Source: Aptenodytes patagonicus | Lineage: Eukaryota; Chordata; Aves; Sphenisciformes; Spheniscidae | Direction: 5' to 3' | DNA: 64,000 nt | Assembly: GCF_965638725.1 (NCBI RefSeq) | Contig: NC_134958.1 | Coordinates: 18,231,464-18,295,463, forward strand | Part shown: positions 1 to 61,300 of the stretch, in pieces | Numbering within the stretch: position 1 is the first letter of the stretch | Layout: every line of letters begins with the position of its first letter | The notes under the pieces: generated by a model | Told to the model about the DNA's origin: nothing | The model's input: only the letters and a program-made list of their open reading frames with translations | Databases searched by the model: none | Position numbers and translations under genes: made by a program

Positions 1-427
1 GCATAAGTAAGGATAAAAACTAAGGCTGGTTAAAAATTTGTTCAGTTTAAGAAGTCTTCTGATAAAAAAAAGAAAAAACATTTTCTAAATTATTACATGA
101 TAATATCGTCCTTCTTTCAAGAGCCTTTATAAAAAGCTTGTCAGTAAATGAGCTTATGAGGGAGGTCGAAATGGAACATAGAAAGATCTATACTGTTGGC
201 ATCTGTGGACAGTGCCTACTTTTTATCTGCCACTGAGAGAAGATCTCCCTTTCACCTGACCCAGCAAGCATTTATTTAAGAACAGAACATGTATCTATTA
301 AGTTTAAAATGAAAAGAAACAAATATATGCAAAATTCTTCTTTAGAAATTAATTTAAAAATCCATAATTTGTTCAATTAGTCATGCTGCTTTCTTGACTG
401 TTGATAAAACAGGGGCCATAAGCCACT
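1..427 (-). other. TRPM1 3' untranslated and downstream sequence
   Basis: AT-rich non-coding sequence after the stop codon. It holds the AATAAA at 271-276 and an A-rich stretch at about 66-80. No other gene or RNA was seen. Confidence 0.6.
271..276 (-). terminator. Possible polyadenylation signal AATAAA
   Basis: On the coding strand AATAAA lies about 150 nt past the TRPM1 stop, followed by a somewhat GT-rich stretch. It is the only canonical hexamer I see between 427 and the window edge. The true 3' end could lie beyond position 1. Confidence 0.4.
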
Positions 428-46397
<45,970 letters not shown>

Positions 46398-49300
46398 CTT
46401 AAAAGGGAGAAGAAATAAGAAAAAACATACTGAAATATTTCTGTGTGGCAGGTATAGTAACATTTGCCTTCTATTTTCAGCTACTGTTTTCCAAAACAAG
46501 CACTGAATTCATTAAATCACTTTTAAACACCAGATACATCTACTCATGAAGCAAGTAGGTGATGTAAATTTTCCATGACTTGGATAAAATTCAAACCTCG
46601 AATGTGTGTGAAAACCTTTATGCACAAAGATGCTGGTCTTTAAGTTACAATGTTTATCTGAAGGTCTACCAAAAAATGCAGCTGCTTCTTCCTATTTTAG
46701 AAAACAGTAAATGGACTCAAAGTAGTACAGAAAAACAGTATAAGTTGTGACATAGATTAATAGTATTTACTTCAAATAATACTTTCATATTGTTCTTTAA
46801 TGTAGAAATTGCTTCCCAAAAAACTTTCCCTGCTTGATTAACGATCTTCTCAAAATCATTTTTTCCCGTTGTAAATCAAGTTCCAGTCATTCCTAAGGCA
46901 TCTTACTCTTAACGAGACGTTGTCTCAGGAGGAGGTATTCCTTAAATTGAAAGAACATTTGACAGAAAAAGTACAAACTCTTCAGGCATGGTGTATCTGT
47001 GAAACAGGAGGAGGAAAACAATCTTGAAGACAAAATAAAATTGTGTTGGCCTATTATACTGTGTTTGCAAACCAGAATTAGACCAAGCTCACAGCCATTT
47101 TAAAAACAACGATGTGTAGGCAAGCTAGAACAAAATCATAGATCTGCACAATGCGGTTAGAAAGTCTGTTGCAGAAGTGTAGTCCAGTTGAGTTTGGGAA
47201 CACTGAGGGAGTGAGTTCAGAAATAGCTGCAGGCCAGAGTTTCCCATAGTTTCTTACTTGCAGACCCCAGGCCTTCTCTGTCCCTGCAACCATCAACAAG
47301 GCAAAGTATCATCATGATTGCAATAATAAACCAACATTTAGTGGTGAATTTAAAAAAGTGAACTCAAAAGCAGCCTTTTAATTTTAAAGGAATGAAAAAT
47401 GTTAAAAAACACTCACGATTCGATGACACCGATAACTTTGCCTTGCTGATGAAAGCTGCTTCTTCTGAGTTTGAATTAGGGAATTGTGTCTTAATTCATT
47501 TTTCAAGTAGCAAGCAAATATTGCATGTTTTGCTTTAGTTTCCTTTGTGGAAGTGAAATGAAATTTTTGCAGAGACAAAAGCTAAAAATGACACGAGAAC
47601 TTTCAGGGTGCCTCTAACAAAAAAAAAAAAAGGGCCTTTTCTAGAGAAAGAACTAAAAACCTTGCTGACTTCCTGGCTTAAGAAAGACAACTGCAGATTT
47701 CTGTCAGATGAATGCTCTGTCAGCCTGTCTGGTAATAGCTTCGAGACTGGACTAGCCCCCTAAGTGCTGCACAGTCTACAGCATGATGAATAGAGGGTGT
47801 GGTAGTTCATCTTTTTTTCTTGTGTGAGGCAAGAGCTGTCTCTGAAGTTCCTGTGTTTGTTCACTTGTTAGTTCCTGTCTGGCTTCTTCATTTTCTCCAT
47901 TATGTTTGAAATAATAGGAGACTACTTGAAGTTCCCTCATTGCAAATAATTGCAAGTAAGTTGCAAAGCCAAGCTTCTACTTCATGAAAAAGCTGTCCAT
48001 AATCTGTCCATTTACGTAAACATTTGCCTCTTTCAGGTGCCTCTGAGCCAGAATGCCTTGACGGTCAGTGGTCTGGAAGATCCCGTGCTTCTGCTCTCCA
48101 CTCTAATATACTTACTGATTTACCAAGGCAGAACCACCTCATTTCATTTTAAAAGGAGTTGTTCGGGAGCTCATAACACCACAGAGCGAGGAAGAGTTAA
48201 GAACTCATTAGACAAAACTTCATGTAGCTTACAATGTTACTTGCTTCCTGAATGACAAAGCATATATTTCAGGCATTTAGCAGAAAGAGCTTGATTACGT
48301 AGCAAATTTTGAAGGAAGAGAGTATTAAATTTAATATCTAAAGGCCATGTGATTTAGTCAGCTTTCCTGTCTCGTCTCCATACATTCCTTCTTCAAAGGA
48401 ACCTAAAAAGCCTTTGTTCCCAAAAATATTTAAAAGGTTCTTTTTATACACTTTCTGGCAAGGCTTTTACAAGATGACAGGTTTTAGCAATAGTATTATT
48501 AGAAATAGAACTCAGAAAATGCTTTCATTTTATCGCATCAGAGTCTAGTTATTGAGGTGCAGTTCTAGAAAAGTACAGAAGAAAACACTCAAGACAGGGA
48601 GATCCATGAGGCTCTGTGGTATGTGGAGGTGGATGATTACATCAACCAAATGCCGTTTACCTGTTCAGAATGAGATTTTGCTAATTCACAGGTATTCAAG
48701 GCTGCTCAAAGTATTCAGAGAGCCAAAAATAGTCTATTTGATTGGAATTACTCTAGTTTTTCAAAATTAATCCAAATCCACAGTGTCCAAATTCACTGCT
48801 GTTTTACAACTACGTCCAATGTTGTTACTTGTGCTTATACATACCATACTAGCTTATGACCTTTAATGTTATAAAATGAGCTTAACAGGAACCTGTTGCA
48901 GAGGTTACATAATTTACCTACTTTTAAAATTATATATTTTCATTTTTAATTAATTTAGGTTTTATTATTATTATAATATATATTTTAAACATACTCACTT
49001 TTTTCCCTGAATAAAATTTTAGACTTCTGTGTGGTCTCTGATAACTCCTTGACTGAGTGACACAAATGCCCAAAACAATCCCACAGTGCAGGAAATACTC
49101 TTCAAAATATAAATGGTAACAGATGCTGCACATTTAACTGTTCTGTAGAGAATACTGGAAAAGGCAAGCTAGAAATATCAAAACAACTTGGATTTTTACA
49201 CCATGTCACTGAGTACTGCTTTACCTTATTCCTTACCAAAGAACAGAGTTTTCTTTGCTATTTTGTGTGCTTCATGAAAAAACAGTTAATTAACCACTGG

Positions 49301-52300
49301 ATTAAGTCACAGACTTAATATCTGTGTTTGGAAGGAAGCTTTTGCATCTTCGTATCGAAAATGTGCTCTACAATACAGCTGAGCTCTCAGCTGTGCAGTC
49401 GTTCTTAAAACCCCTCTCATAGGAGGTCTATTATCTACTGCTACATTGAAAAAAACCTTACATACTCACACCTAAAAACCCCGTTAGAAATCAGCCACTA
49501 TAGGCACTACAGTTGGACAACACATTATGCTTTACTGGCTTATTTTTCTGTGCTAATGAGAGGAAGGCAAAAGCAGGCATTACAGACTGGGGAAATAAAA
49601 CCTCAGCACATTTGGTCAGCCTTTGAAGTTTCACTGCTTTTGTCTATTTAATCTGCTTAACCAAAGCTTCATTATAATCCAGTGCAAATACTTGAGCAGA
49701 AACATTCACTGTCAGAAAAACAGGCACTTTCCCCATTTCTTTGATACAGACTCTGTACATTTCTCTCTCTGGATTGAAATTTATTTGGTTTCTTGAGGAA
49801 AAATGTAAGTACGCATACTGCCTCTTGTGTGTTTGAAAAAAAAAAAGCACTTTTTAACAGCCTTGGAATGGATGAATTGTTAAAGGACTATGACAGATCA
49901 GCTACAGTTTTCAGACCAACGGCCAGTGGGAGTATTAGGTTGATAGACAAATAGTTGCTGCCAGCAAGATTATGGCACTGAAAAACACTACACATTTTCC
50001 ATTCAACCTCTAAAAAATACAAAAAAGCAAGATCCCAACTTGTTGATAGTAGTGAAGTTCAAACCTGCTTATTATTGCAAATCCTGAATGTACTAATTGG
50101 AATCTAATTTTGAAAAAAACACATTTCAGATGTTCAGTGGCATATTTGTTATTCTTCATGAAAACTGACAATGGATCTCCTAAATTATGATAAAAACAAA
50201 ACAAAACAAAACCACTGCTAATTCTTGGTCTTCAGCCTAGAAATCAGTATGTTGCTGAGAAGCAGTATGAATTAATACTGGGTTTATATTATTCCACTTT
50301 ATGGATTTGCTAGTTTCCCTTTAGCATTAAAAGAGGGTATCCTCCTGCAGAAAGGAATGGAAATCATTGTTGCTGATTTGTAAATCATGTGTTAACAAAA
50401 TCAAGACCCTAAACAAAGGCACCTTTCTAATATAGCCATTAATAAACACAAGAACTAGTTCTATAAAGACCAGCTGTCCTTTGACTTTCACAAACGAACT
50501 ACACTATCTGCTGAGAAACATGCATATCTAGGGCTGCAGACATGCAGTAACTGAGGAGAAAATTTTCTCTCACCACCACACACAGACAATTCCAGTTTGC
50601 TGCTAAATTAACATTAAATTTTATGTATTTCACTTCATATATAACCAACCATTCAATGAACAAGTACTGGGCCTGAATTTCAGGCTGTACCAAAACAGAG
50701 CCCGTAGCTCTGTTTCACTGCAGCTTCATGCAAAAGCAGCAGGTGGGCTCTGGACCAATGCACCTCTGGTGAAAATCCAGGGTGGGAATCAACACAGGAG
50801 AGCAAAGCCACTGGAAACGTCATGCTACAAACTCTTACATGCCATAGTGCCACCAGAAGCTGTGAATTTCAGTTGTCATATACCTCTGCAGGATAGCAGC
50901 AGTATTTAGTGTCTGTGAATAATCATAATTATAAAACTACCACCAAAGGAAATGAAAGAATTTGGGGAGTGAAAGGGGGGCAGGGATGAGAGTCATAGTG
51001 TTGTTGGAGCACATCCAAAGCCCAAACTCAACCAGACTGAAAGCCAACGTAGTCAGCCCTCTCAACTGCCATGATCCCCAAAGAGAGACCCTCCATGCAA
51101 CAGGGACACATGTCTTTGCTGGATGGCTTGGCATGCTTGACTTGGTCACAGGATGGGAAATGGGGCTTTGGGCTTATCTTGCAACTAGAGAGCATCCACT
51201 GTAGAACAGCTCTTTGGCACCTGGAGCCCTACTAAAGAGCACACGCTCCCCAGCTGCTGCACTCCAGTGAGGCTTTGCCTGTACCAGGCACAGCTGGTCA
51301 GCAGACAAGTGGGCATGCAAACAGCAGTGCTTGGTGCATGGAGCCATGCACAGGGATCAGACGCAGCAGACAGTGCCAGGCACACAGATGCAATGGGGGA
51401 GTAGGCAGGGGACCAAATGAATCTATGATGTCATGCATAATACAGGGTTTGACAAAGCTGTTCAGGCTAAATCAAGCACAGAGTAATACAAAAATGGAGT
51501 TGGCTGGGCAGCAGAGCTCACATCTGTGGAATAATACAAATTACTTTCACCAACATCTTGTTAAGATGTGGATTGATTATTGTCATTTATGCAAACATTC
51601 AGCTTCACACCATCTTACCAACATTTCTTGGTAATCCTCCTTTAGCTTGCAGTATGCTGCAAAAGGTGGTATCACCAGGGAAGTCAAATCTCAATTGTGT
51701 TGCCCAATTACTTAATTAGAATGCTCTACAGAATTAAACTAGGATATTTATGCCAGATTTGAGCAAAGAGATGTTTGCTTTGATGAGATAGTGAGAGAAA
51801 GAAGTAATCTGGAGGTGGAACAAAATTTATACCGTAAGCATGTGCATGGTCTGCACACAAGCCCTTTCACCGTGTAAACAAGTCCGCAGACTTTTGTAAA
51901 TGCCATGTAGGTAATCACATTCAGTTGCTGTTACTTGAGAGAAAACAAATACGAATTCTGCCCAATAAACAATTGGGAGAACATAGAAAAGAAATCATTA
52001 TATCAGCAGAATCCCTGTTATCTGGAACTTAAAAACTGACACTAGAAAGATTTCTATTTTGTGCTGCCTTTAAATGCAACATCCCAATTACACTATCCAT
52101 CATTCTTCTTCACTTTGAAAGAACAGTTTTTCCAAGTGCCCAACTAATCAACCTTTCAGGTGATTAGTTCTACCCAGAACAACTGTCCTCCCAATAACAG
52201 TGTTCTTGCTTGGAGAAAAATACTCTAAACTATGTGGTGAATGTTAATAGCCAATTTTATAGCCACTCATGAACTGGTAAGATTTTACTGAAAAGTTGTT

Positions 52301-55300
52301 CATTGCTAAGAAATACAGGGCATAAAACCATAATGCTATTTTAAATTTGTGTTACGTCACTAGAGAGCCAGAGCCATGAACAATGTCCCCAACTACAGAA
52401 CACAGTGACAGCCTGTGAATCTAAACTAAATTTCCAAAACCCTAGTTTGCATGAGTTATATCAAAAATAGTTATTTGTACAACTGATAATAGTCTAATAA
52501 TTGCTAAAACTATGAAGTACTAAACAATATCCAATAGAAAGAGGATCTCTTATATTGTTTGCTAATCAGTATAGTATCAAGAAGGGATTTATAACAGTTG
52601 TAAGATTCTTTCAAATGAAAGACTATTTCCTCAAAACAATTCTTACTCTCATTCCACTGCATTTTTCATATGGTTCAATTTGAACTCATGCTCTTGTAGC
52701 AACCGAACCATTTGCTCTGTGGTTGAGACTAACACACAACAGGCAGGATGGCAGTGTCAGTAAGCAATGTTATTTCAAATTGAGGCCAGAAATCACTCCT
52801 GCTGATGATGTGGAAACCAGTAAGTAGTTCTACGCTGCACAGAGAGCTGTAATGAGCTTTCATGCCCTCATTATGCTTTGTGTTCCTGGCCTGCTGGTGA
52901 GGCACGCAGCAAACATCTGCTGAAACAAGAGGAATAATTTTCTCTCCACATTCATTAACTTAGGGACACAGTCTACAAAAGGAAGTAACAAGCTCTCTTT
53001 TCAAAGTTAACACAATTCTGCTGCATGTCTTAGAGATACACAGCTCTTCCCCAGAGGCTGAGAGATGTGAAAAACAGCTATAGCCTCAACACCACAGTAG
53101 ACCTGGTTTGCTCTAACGTGGCTGGATATACCCAGCTCCAGCACAAAGTCCATGGAGGCACATTAGTGAAGTGTGTTGGATGAGATCAGACACCCTACTG
53201 AGAGGCAGGCACAGCTGCTTGGGCACAGCTCAGCATCAATGTAACTATACAGCTAATGCAACTAAAATAAAGCAACTAAACAATCATTTAGAGCATACCA
53301 CAGGACAGCTTGGCTCAGCGCCTGCCTGCGGAGAACATACCTTGTGTAGTTTTTTAATGGAGAATTTTTTTTTTTGCGTGGAATGCAGAAAGAAACTCAC
53401 TGACCAGGTTACACCCTACACCTACCACATTTTAAGGTAGGAAAAGGCATTCCTGCAACAGCTCAGCCCCATCCCTACTGTACCAAATTTCAGGGAAGAG
53501 ATTTTCTAAGAAATGTTAACAATAATGTATAATCTCCATTTGTTACCTATTCCGGTTCTGTTATTAACTTGCCAAATCCCCCTCTTGCCTTTAGCTCTTC
53601 TGTTCTAGATGCTAGGGAGATGAGGAACACAAATATACAGCTGTACTCAGCCTCCTTTCTGAGATCTGTTCTGGACTTTTTTCCCAAAAAAACCCTTCAG
53701 CCTGCACACACTCCATATAGCCAGTTTTACTCCAAGATCTTAATGAGTGGCAGAGTTATAACAAACACAAACCAAGATGATAGGATGGGAAGTGTTGAAC
53801 AATTTTATCTATGGGTAGTGGAGTCATCCCTGCCTATATAGCATATAGCAGAGTAGACGAGCAGGGAGAGGCAGCAAGCAGCCTCTAACATGATGCTAGC
53901 CAAAGTAGCCTGGTAATTACTAGTTTCTTCTATAAGATAATTTGTTAATAATTCTTATTTGAAGATATAAGATGACTCTGGTATCTAGCTCTGACAAGGC
54001 TCAGGAATGATTTTTGTACTGTAACAATTACCTGCCCTGTCTAACATAAAGACTCTTTGCTACATATGGTTTTAAAGGAAGTCAGGACTCTTCCAGATTA
54101 TATACATGTGGGATATTTCTCTTAAACTACTCTTAACTATGAGCCTTTAATACAGGCTATTCTGACCTGAAATAGAAAAATGCTATTATCATGAAAACCC
54201 ATGTGACTCAACACCCTCAACAGCACATCTTCCTTTGTGAAATTCATCAATACTTAGGAAATCATAACCAACATAACAAGGTGCTTCCCTCATTACAAAA
54301 CTAAGCCCATGAATAGTTCTAACTAAAACTACCCATGTGCTTAATTCTCCTGGTTATTTGTGGTTTAGAAAACTGTATCAATAGACGCTAATTATGCATG
54401 CAAACAAAGACTCACCTGCACTTAGTGATGCAGATGCAAAAAACATTGAATTGGACTAGAATATTGCCTCTATCTGAGACAGATCTGGGTCATCTGAGTC
54501 CACGTTATTAAGAATAATGACTACTAGAGTAGAAATGATCAAAAATGTGCGTTTGGAAAAGAGGTTAAAAATATAAGCAGTTCTTTGATGTAAGAGGTTA
54601 CAAGTTACCGGTTCAGAGATAACTCCTGTAAAACTTCTGATAAGCCAGTTAAACATGCTGATTTTTCATACATGATGTAATAGTACAGCTTGAGACCTTG
54701 TAATAATTTTTCTTTAAGAAATAGGGCAAACCATGAATGAAAAACATTTTAAGAGAATGACTACATGTTGTGTGAGATATTACTTATCTATGAGAGTTTG
54801 TTCTAAATGTACAGGTCTAATTAGTACTACTTGAAATGCAGAGCACACTGAACATGGCTTGGAGAATTTATTATACTGACCATTTTCAAAATGTGGTGAA
54901 AGAAAGCCACTATTTAAGGCATACTGCTAGACATGTTAATAAAACACACTTTAAAATTACTACAAAGTAAAATTTCTATATTCACAATCTAATACAATGT
55001 ATGCATATCTCAGAAGTCTCTAAAATCTGGAGAAGGTAAACAAATATGTATTTTGAGAAAAGGTAACATAAGTATTTACTTTTCTCTTCTGCCTTCTGTA
55101 AATATGCACTCTTTTTGCAAATATGTATGTAATATACTAGTTAGCCAATCTGTCCCTGAAGAAATTAACGTTAGTTTGCAGTACAGACAGTTTTTCTGAA
55201 AGCAAAATTCTCCAGGTAGAATTCTGTTCAATAGTTTGAGCTGTTGAAAATTTGCAACTTGCTGTGGCTAATTTTACACTCAGTAAAGCAATTCTTTTCC

Positions 55301-58300
55301 AGGCATTAGCTAATATGTAAGCTTTAACAGGATATGCCACAATCAGCTGCAATTTATACCCTGCTGCTTTCTGTCATTTTCAAAAAAGAAAGAATTTCCA
55401 GCTAATTTAACTCTTGGGCTGCATGGTTTGCACAAAATTATTCCTTATAATCATTTAGAAATCATTATTAAAGCATTGGAACTCAAGGGTTAAATTATTT
55501 CCTGGAGAAGCTAAATATGTATGTTTAAAATATTGTATTATATATATCTGAGAGCTGCCAACATTCATTGGGAACTTTCTGAAAACTTGAGTACTTCAGG
55601 ACTGAAATAATTACAAAGGGCAAGGGCAATGGGAGATTTCAAATGAGTTTATAGACAAAAACAGTTTTCAGAAAATTTGGTCAATCTTCTTTTCAGTCCT
55701 TATGCATCTAAAACCCTCAAAGCTGTGAGTGAAAAGAATTAATAGGCACCATAGAACCAGAAAACAGTATCTCCAGCAATGTTCCTGGACTTTTTTTTCC
55801 ATGGTGTGCCACACATTGTTCTTCTCTAAAGAGAGAGAAGAATACATCTAGCTTCAACAGATCACAATACAATCCAGAAAAAAAAATACAGGAAATACTC
55901 TGCCTGTACTGATATACAGTATCATTTACAGTTGTCCAATATTATGTATAACTCATTAACGTATTTGGCTTTAAAATGTTAGCCGCAGTCTACCATTTGA
56001 ATTAAAATGATAGTGGGGAACAGTTATGACAAAGGTTTCCGTTTACTGGATTTAATCCATTATCAAAAATGGGGAAGAAAAATTTTAAAGCTTGAATTAG
56101 GGGAGTTAAAGGAGACTCAAACAGGCCAGAAGCCGCGTTCATGGTTGTCTCTAGCTTGATGGGGGAATGCAAGGATATGTCTTCTTGGAGCTACTGTTAC
56201 TCTGAGATGTCCCTCCTCAAGACCCCAACTGCACTACAGCAGAAGGGGTAGGAATGACAGAAGAGTGGATGGGAGCATCATTCTTTGGAGTTGTGATCTG
56301 AAGAGCTAGGCAGTAACAAAGGCCAAAACTGAGCTACCTTGGCTCAGTCGTTTGAAAGATTGGTATGTGAATACTCAGGGATCACATGTAGGTTGGATCT
56401 TGGTGAGGGAGTTCTCACAGAGACTTCTCATCTCAGAGCCCAATATGCTTTATGGCAGAAATGCATTACTTCAAATGACAACAGCAGCACTGTTGATACA
56501 AATGTGATGGGGCTGCTGATGTTTGTTATGTCTTTCATTGGGAAACCCCCTTTACTGGCAATCCTCACCAGGGCAAGGAAAACCACCATAAATTATGCCC
56601 TTTTCTGTTCTAAGACTTCCACAATACCTGACTTACCATCGGACCTTGATAAACTCAATTGGAAACAAACACACACAGAAAGAGGCTTGCTTATCAGAAG
56701 GCTTGTTGCCAAAAGTGAACTCCAGAAAGTATTACTGGCTAATTTTGAAAACTGAAAACAATCCCAAAACAAAGCAAAGTCCCAACCTACACAACAAAAA
56801 AAAAGCCCAGAACTCCATCCCCATTTGCTGCAGAGGTAGCTCTAAACTAGCATTCAAAACACTGAAATATGTAAGATATGTTTTCACCTAATCTCTCTCT
56901 GCCACCATTTCGACATCTTATTACAGTCATACCAAAGCAATTTTCTAATTTTGATATGTTTTGAGACACCTTTTTTGGACTTGAAAACTCATTTTGTTTT
57001 CTTGCAATTAGTACTTCATGTTTCACGTCTTTTAAAATAAATGAGAAATCTAGGAAGTAGTCTAATCAGAATACTGTCATTTCAACTGAATTGTTTTTCT
57101 CCAATCAATCGCAGGTCACTATACGCTCTTCAGTGCAAATTTCAATTATGCGTATCGATGCTAAAAAAGGTAGCAAAGCAGAAGATGATCAGGAATGAAA
57201 TGAAAAATCATTTAAAATCATGTCCTACCTGCTTGTCACTGGAAGTGTTTCAGAGTTTGGAAAGACGAATTACATCTAGAATAAATAAATTGCATTTAAC
57301 TCTGAGCTTCTGTCCCATCTCTCTCTTTATTGTTCAGACTTCTCATTCATCTTACTGTTAGGACTTCCAGTCTCTCTGAAGTTCATGAGAATTCCCAAGG
57401 AGATGGGTTTCCACCACTTTAAGAAGAGAATCTCATATGATAAGCATGTGAGCAGCTTCTTTGTTCAAACCAATCTCATGACTCCCTTTGAAGGTAATCC
57501 TTTACAAGTCTCATGACCCATCTCCCTGCCCAGAGGGTATTTTCGTCTCATGGTGGAACAAGGCACAACAAATCTACTTTGATAGTGCCCAAATCTCCAA
57601 TTTGTTAAACCTCCTTTCCTCTCTTCAAACAGGGGATGTACTTGCTGTAAAAATGCCGGCGCTGCAGAAAGGCTAAAGCAGGAGCTAAAACTTTTAATTT
57701 GAAGTATCCCCTCCCTTCTGCTAAAATATCAACGTTATTTGCATAATTGAGACAATTGGACATAATAGTCCTTTCAGGGGTCCTCATTAGATGTACAGCT
57801 CTACATTCTTTGAAAAGAAGAAAAAAGGAGGTCATACAGCATTAATTATATCTAATCCTTTTTAGAACAATTTGAAGTTGGGCAAAATGCTGTACTAAAA
57901 CAGCTAAAGTCGTAAATAAGCTATTCATTTTGTAACTTTACGTATCACATGCATTTTCATACCCTGTTGCTTTTGTCAATTTAATTAATTCCTTTGCTGC
58001 GAAGGGCTTCTTTCGCATCTTATACTTTAAAACTACCAATAGCAACGGACACAGTGTGTTGCAGGTAGTTCTTTTCTCTGCTCAACTTTTCAAATATCTA
58101 CCTTGTCTTGTTGTGCTGGGTGCCAACATAACGCAATACATAAGGATGACATCTAGAATCACATCTAAGGATCATACTATGTAGAGCTAAAGGCAGTCTA
58201 ACTCCTTGCTTCTGCTGCACCGCACTGTGCAGACAAGTAGCCTGCTAGACTCTAATCTTGTTTCACTGTTCCTGTATCTGATCTCCAATGTACTGAACAC

Positions 58301-61300
58301 ATACCCATTTGTGATTGGCAAAGAAATATTTTACAGACATCATTTCAACTTCTGCCCTGCCCTAAATGCCAAAGCATGCAGCTAAAACAGCTTTGCTTTA
58401 GAACCAGACCCTGCTCTTCCTAATGAGACAAAGTTCCTGCTGACTTCATGAGAAGCAGCAATGGGGTATGGAAGAATTAGACATGCCTCTGGAAAACTAC
58501 AATGCCAAACAAATTTTGGACTTCATTTCTGTTTGAGGAAATGGTAAATTTTGAAGAAAGCAAGACACTAGTAAGAGAGCACAATGTCAAACAAAGTAAG
58601 CAACTAAGTCCATTGTGGGGGCACAGCGCTCCGTTAATAACAGAAATACAGAGCATTCCTTCATTTAGGGAATTTTTTACTTGAAGCCTTCCCCCAAAGT
58701 TCACTAAATTTAATGAGAGACTTTCTATCAATGTATTCAACAGACACTGAAACAGGGCATATCACAGATGTACTCCACAGTTGCATAAATTTCTTTTTCT
58801 GTGCTTTCAAAATCACGTTGCTAGTTCTGACCTCTGAAATCACACCAAGCTTAAGTTCCAGTTGTTGCAGAAGCTGTCTGATACCCTGTTCAAGCAAAGG
58901 CATTGTCTCAAAGCCACTACCCACCATTCTTGAAAGCTGAGCATAGAAATGGAGGACATACGATAAAGTCAACAGATGTTTCTTTATCCAGTAAAACCCA
59001 GATTTTAGACATAGTGGCCTTTATGGATGCCTCTTCTATCTGGAACGTGGTGTACTCTGTGAGCTAGAAAAAGTTGACCTATTGGACAAACTGTAAGAAA
59101 TATTATCAAAGATATATAAGCCAGAAAAATCTATAAAAAAAAAGTGATTTGGGCACTTAACTCCCTTCTGAAAATGGAACTCAGACATGGAGTGTGGTAT
59201 GTTTCTTTGGCTAGGTTCTCTATAGCAACATAAGTTAAAAAGGAATGAATTCCTTTTTGCTCATGAATGAGTTCTCCTTGGCCAGCCATTATGCAAGAAC
59301 ATGGGTTGTATCTACAGTACCTGCATTTGGAAGACAGGACACATTTTCAGAACCAATATTGGAGACATCATGCCTGTGCATTTTATTCTTCCACTTGATA
59401 GCTCAAAGTGCAATGACGGAAATGTACACCTGAGAAAGTACAGTATTTTTCAAAAATCAAATGCAAGTTTTGCTGACTCTTCCCTTAACAGAAATTTGAT
59501 AGGCATGCAAACCTGCCAGCATATCCCTTCTACAACACCGTAACTGCTCTGGCACCTCCGTTTAAGTAATGAGACTGATGAAAGATAACCAAGCCATGCG
59601 CATCTACCCAAAAGGAAAAAGACTGTAGCTGTTAAAATGTTCAGTTTAAGGCGACTGAGATCAAAGCCCCCCTCTACAAGCAATAAGAACATTTTCCTCA
59701 CTTGCTATTGCAAATAAAGAACAAGTTTTGAAAATTCTGAAAAACACAAATTTCAGACTGGGTGTTTTAAGCAAAGCCAAAGCTTGTCGGGATGCCTACA
59801 TTCTAATGAGAATGTTCTGAATAGTAGTTCAAATAACACAAGATATCATTCTATATATATATATAAAAAAATATAATGATAATGTAATAATAGTTACATA
59901 ATATAATAGGAATTAACTAGCATGTTCTGGGGGTGGGGAACAGCCATGTAAAAGCAAAGGGACTTACACACAGTGTGTGTAAAATAAACCTTAACCAAGT
60001 TCGCTAAAAACCTAATAAACGTGCACTTCTGTTGTGAAGGGCAAACAGCCTACTGTCTGCTGTGCTTACTGTCTGAAATGCCTATGACAAAATTCTGCAT
60101 GGTAAGAGGAAGAAATCATGGGCATTTAATTCCAAATATATAATTCTGTCAAGTTCAGCCAAAGTGCTCATTCAGAGTTCAAAGGAATAACACACATGAG
60201 TGAAAAAAATTACATTCTCAGAGAGAATGCCACTACACAAAAGACAGTTTTCATGGATGCCTGCACTCATACTATGGGAAGGCTCACAGCACGTAGAGTT
60301 TGTTTTGTGACATGGCTTGATATAAATGCACTGTGAAGGAAAGGGATAAAGATATGCATCTCTCTGCTGCCCTCACTGTGACTGTCTCAGAAAAAAAACT
60401 CCCTTGGTTTCCGATGGTACTCAGTACCCACATGCTTGCAGGGAGTAAGCAGGAACGAAGAACTGATGAATTTGGTTTTATCCATTTAAACAATATCTTC
60501 ACATACAATATAAAGGCATTAGTCCATGCCAAAAAAAGCTTTATTTACATCCTTCACTGTCAACACATGCCGTTATTACTCCCACTACCAAAATAAAATA
60601 CGCTTGCTTCACTGATAGCAAACAACTTATTCATCTTCAAAAAGTAACAAGTTATTACAGTTTTATTACAACTGCTGCAAATCTAATACCTGGGTAATCA
60701 GTTACATTTATATATGAATAATTGAAAACTCAGTAAACATAACTGTTTTTCCAAGTGGTAAGTTTCGGCTGGCATGTTTAATAGCTCACTTACTGAATGC
60801 AGCTAATAGCATTTTCTTAACAAAAAGATAAATACATTACACTCTGATCTGATGCATTTGCTGGTCTCTCCAAAATGTGTCTGTATCAATGAAATCAATA
60901 CAAAGACAGATAACATATCCTCTCTTTTCAGATACTTACTGGTCTTGAAACTACTCCCCTAAGAAAAGCAAATTAATTCACCTAGTACGAAGGAAATACT
61001 TTTCCCCTCATTTTCTTCTTCTGCACTGTTTATGTAGCATTCTGTAAGATCTAACAGAGATGTAGAGACTAGTGCATTCATATATCAAAACTAAAATTTA
61101 TGGATAGCAAATGTGGGAGCTGAACTTTGAAATGCCAAAAGGCAGTGTAAAAAGATGCAATGTTTTATATATAGTTTTGCAGAAAAAAAAAATCTAAAAT
61201 TGTACATGAGTAGGAACTGAGCTAGACTACATGCAAAATGCCTAGAGAATATAGTTATCTTCTTCACAGTCATTATCAGACCAAATCCAAATTTGAAATT

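Noticed and set aside
56339-56755. Plus-strand open frame of 138 codons
   Set aside because: It is the longest upstream frame but shows no known motif, and nothing nearby suggests exons to join it to. It is probably chance.
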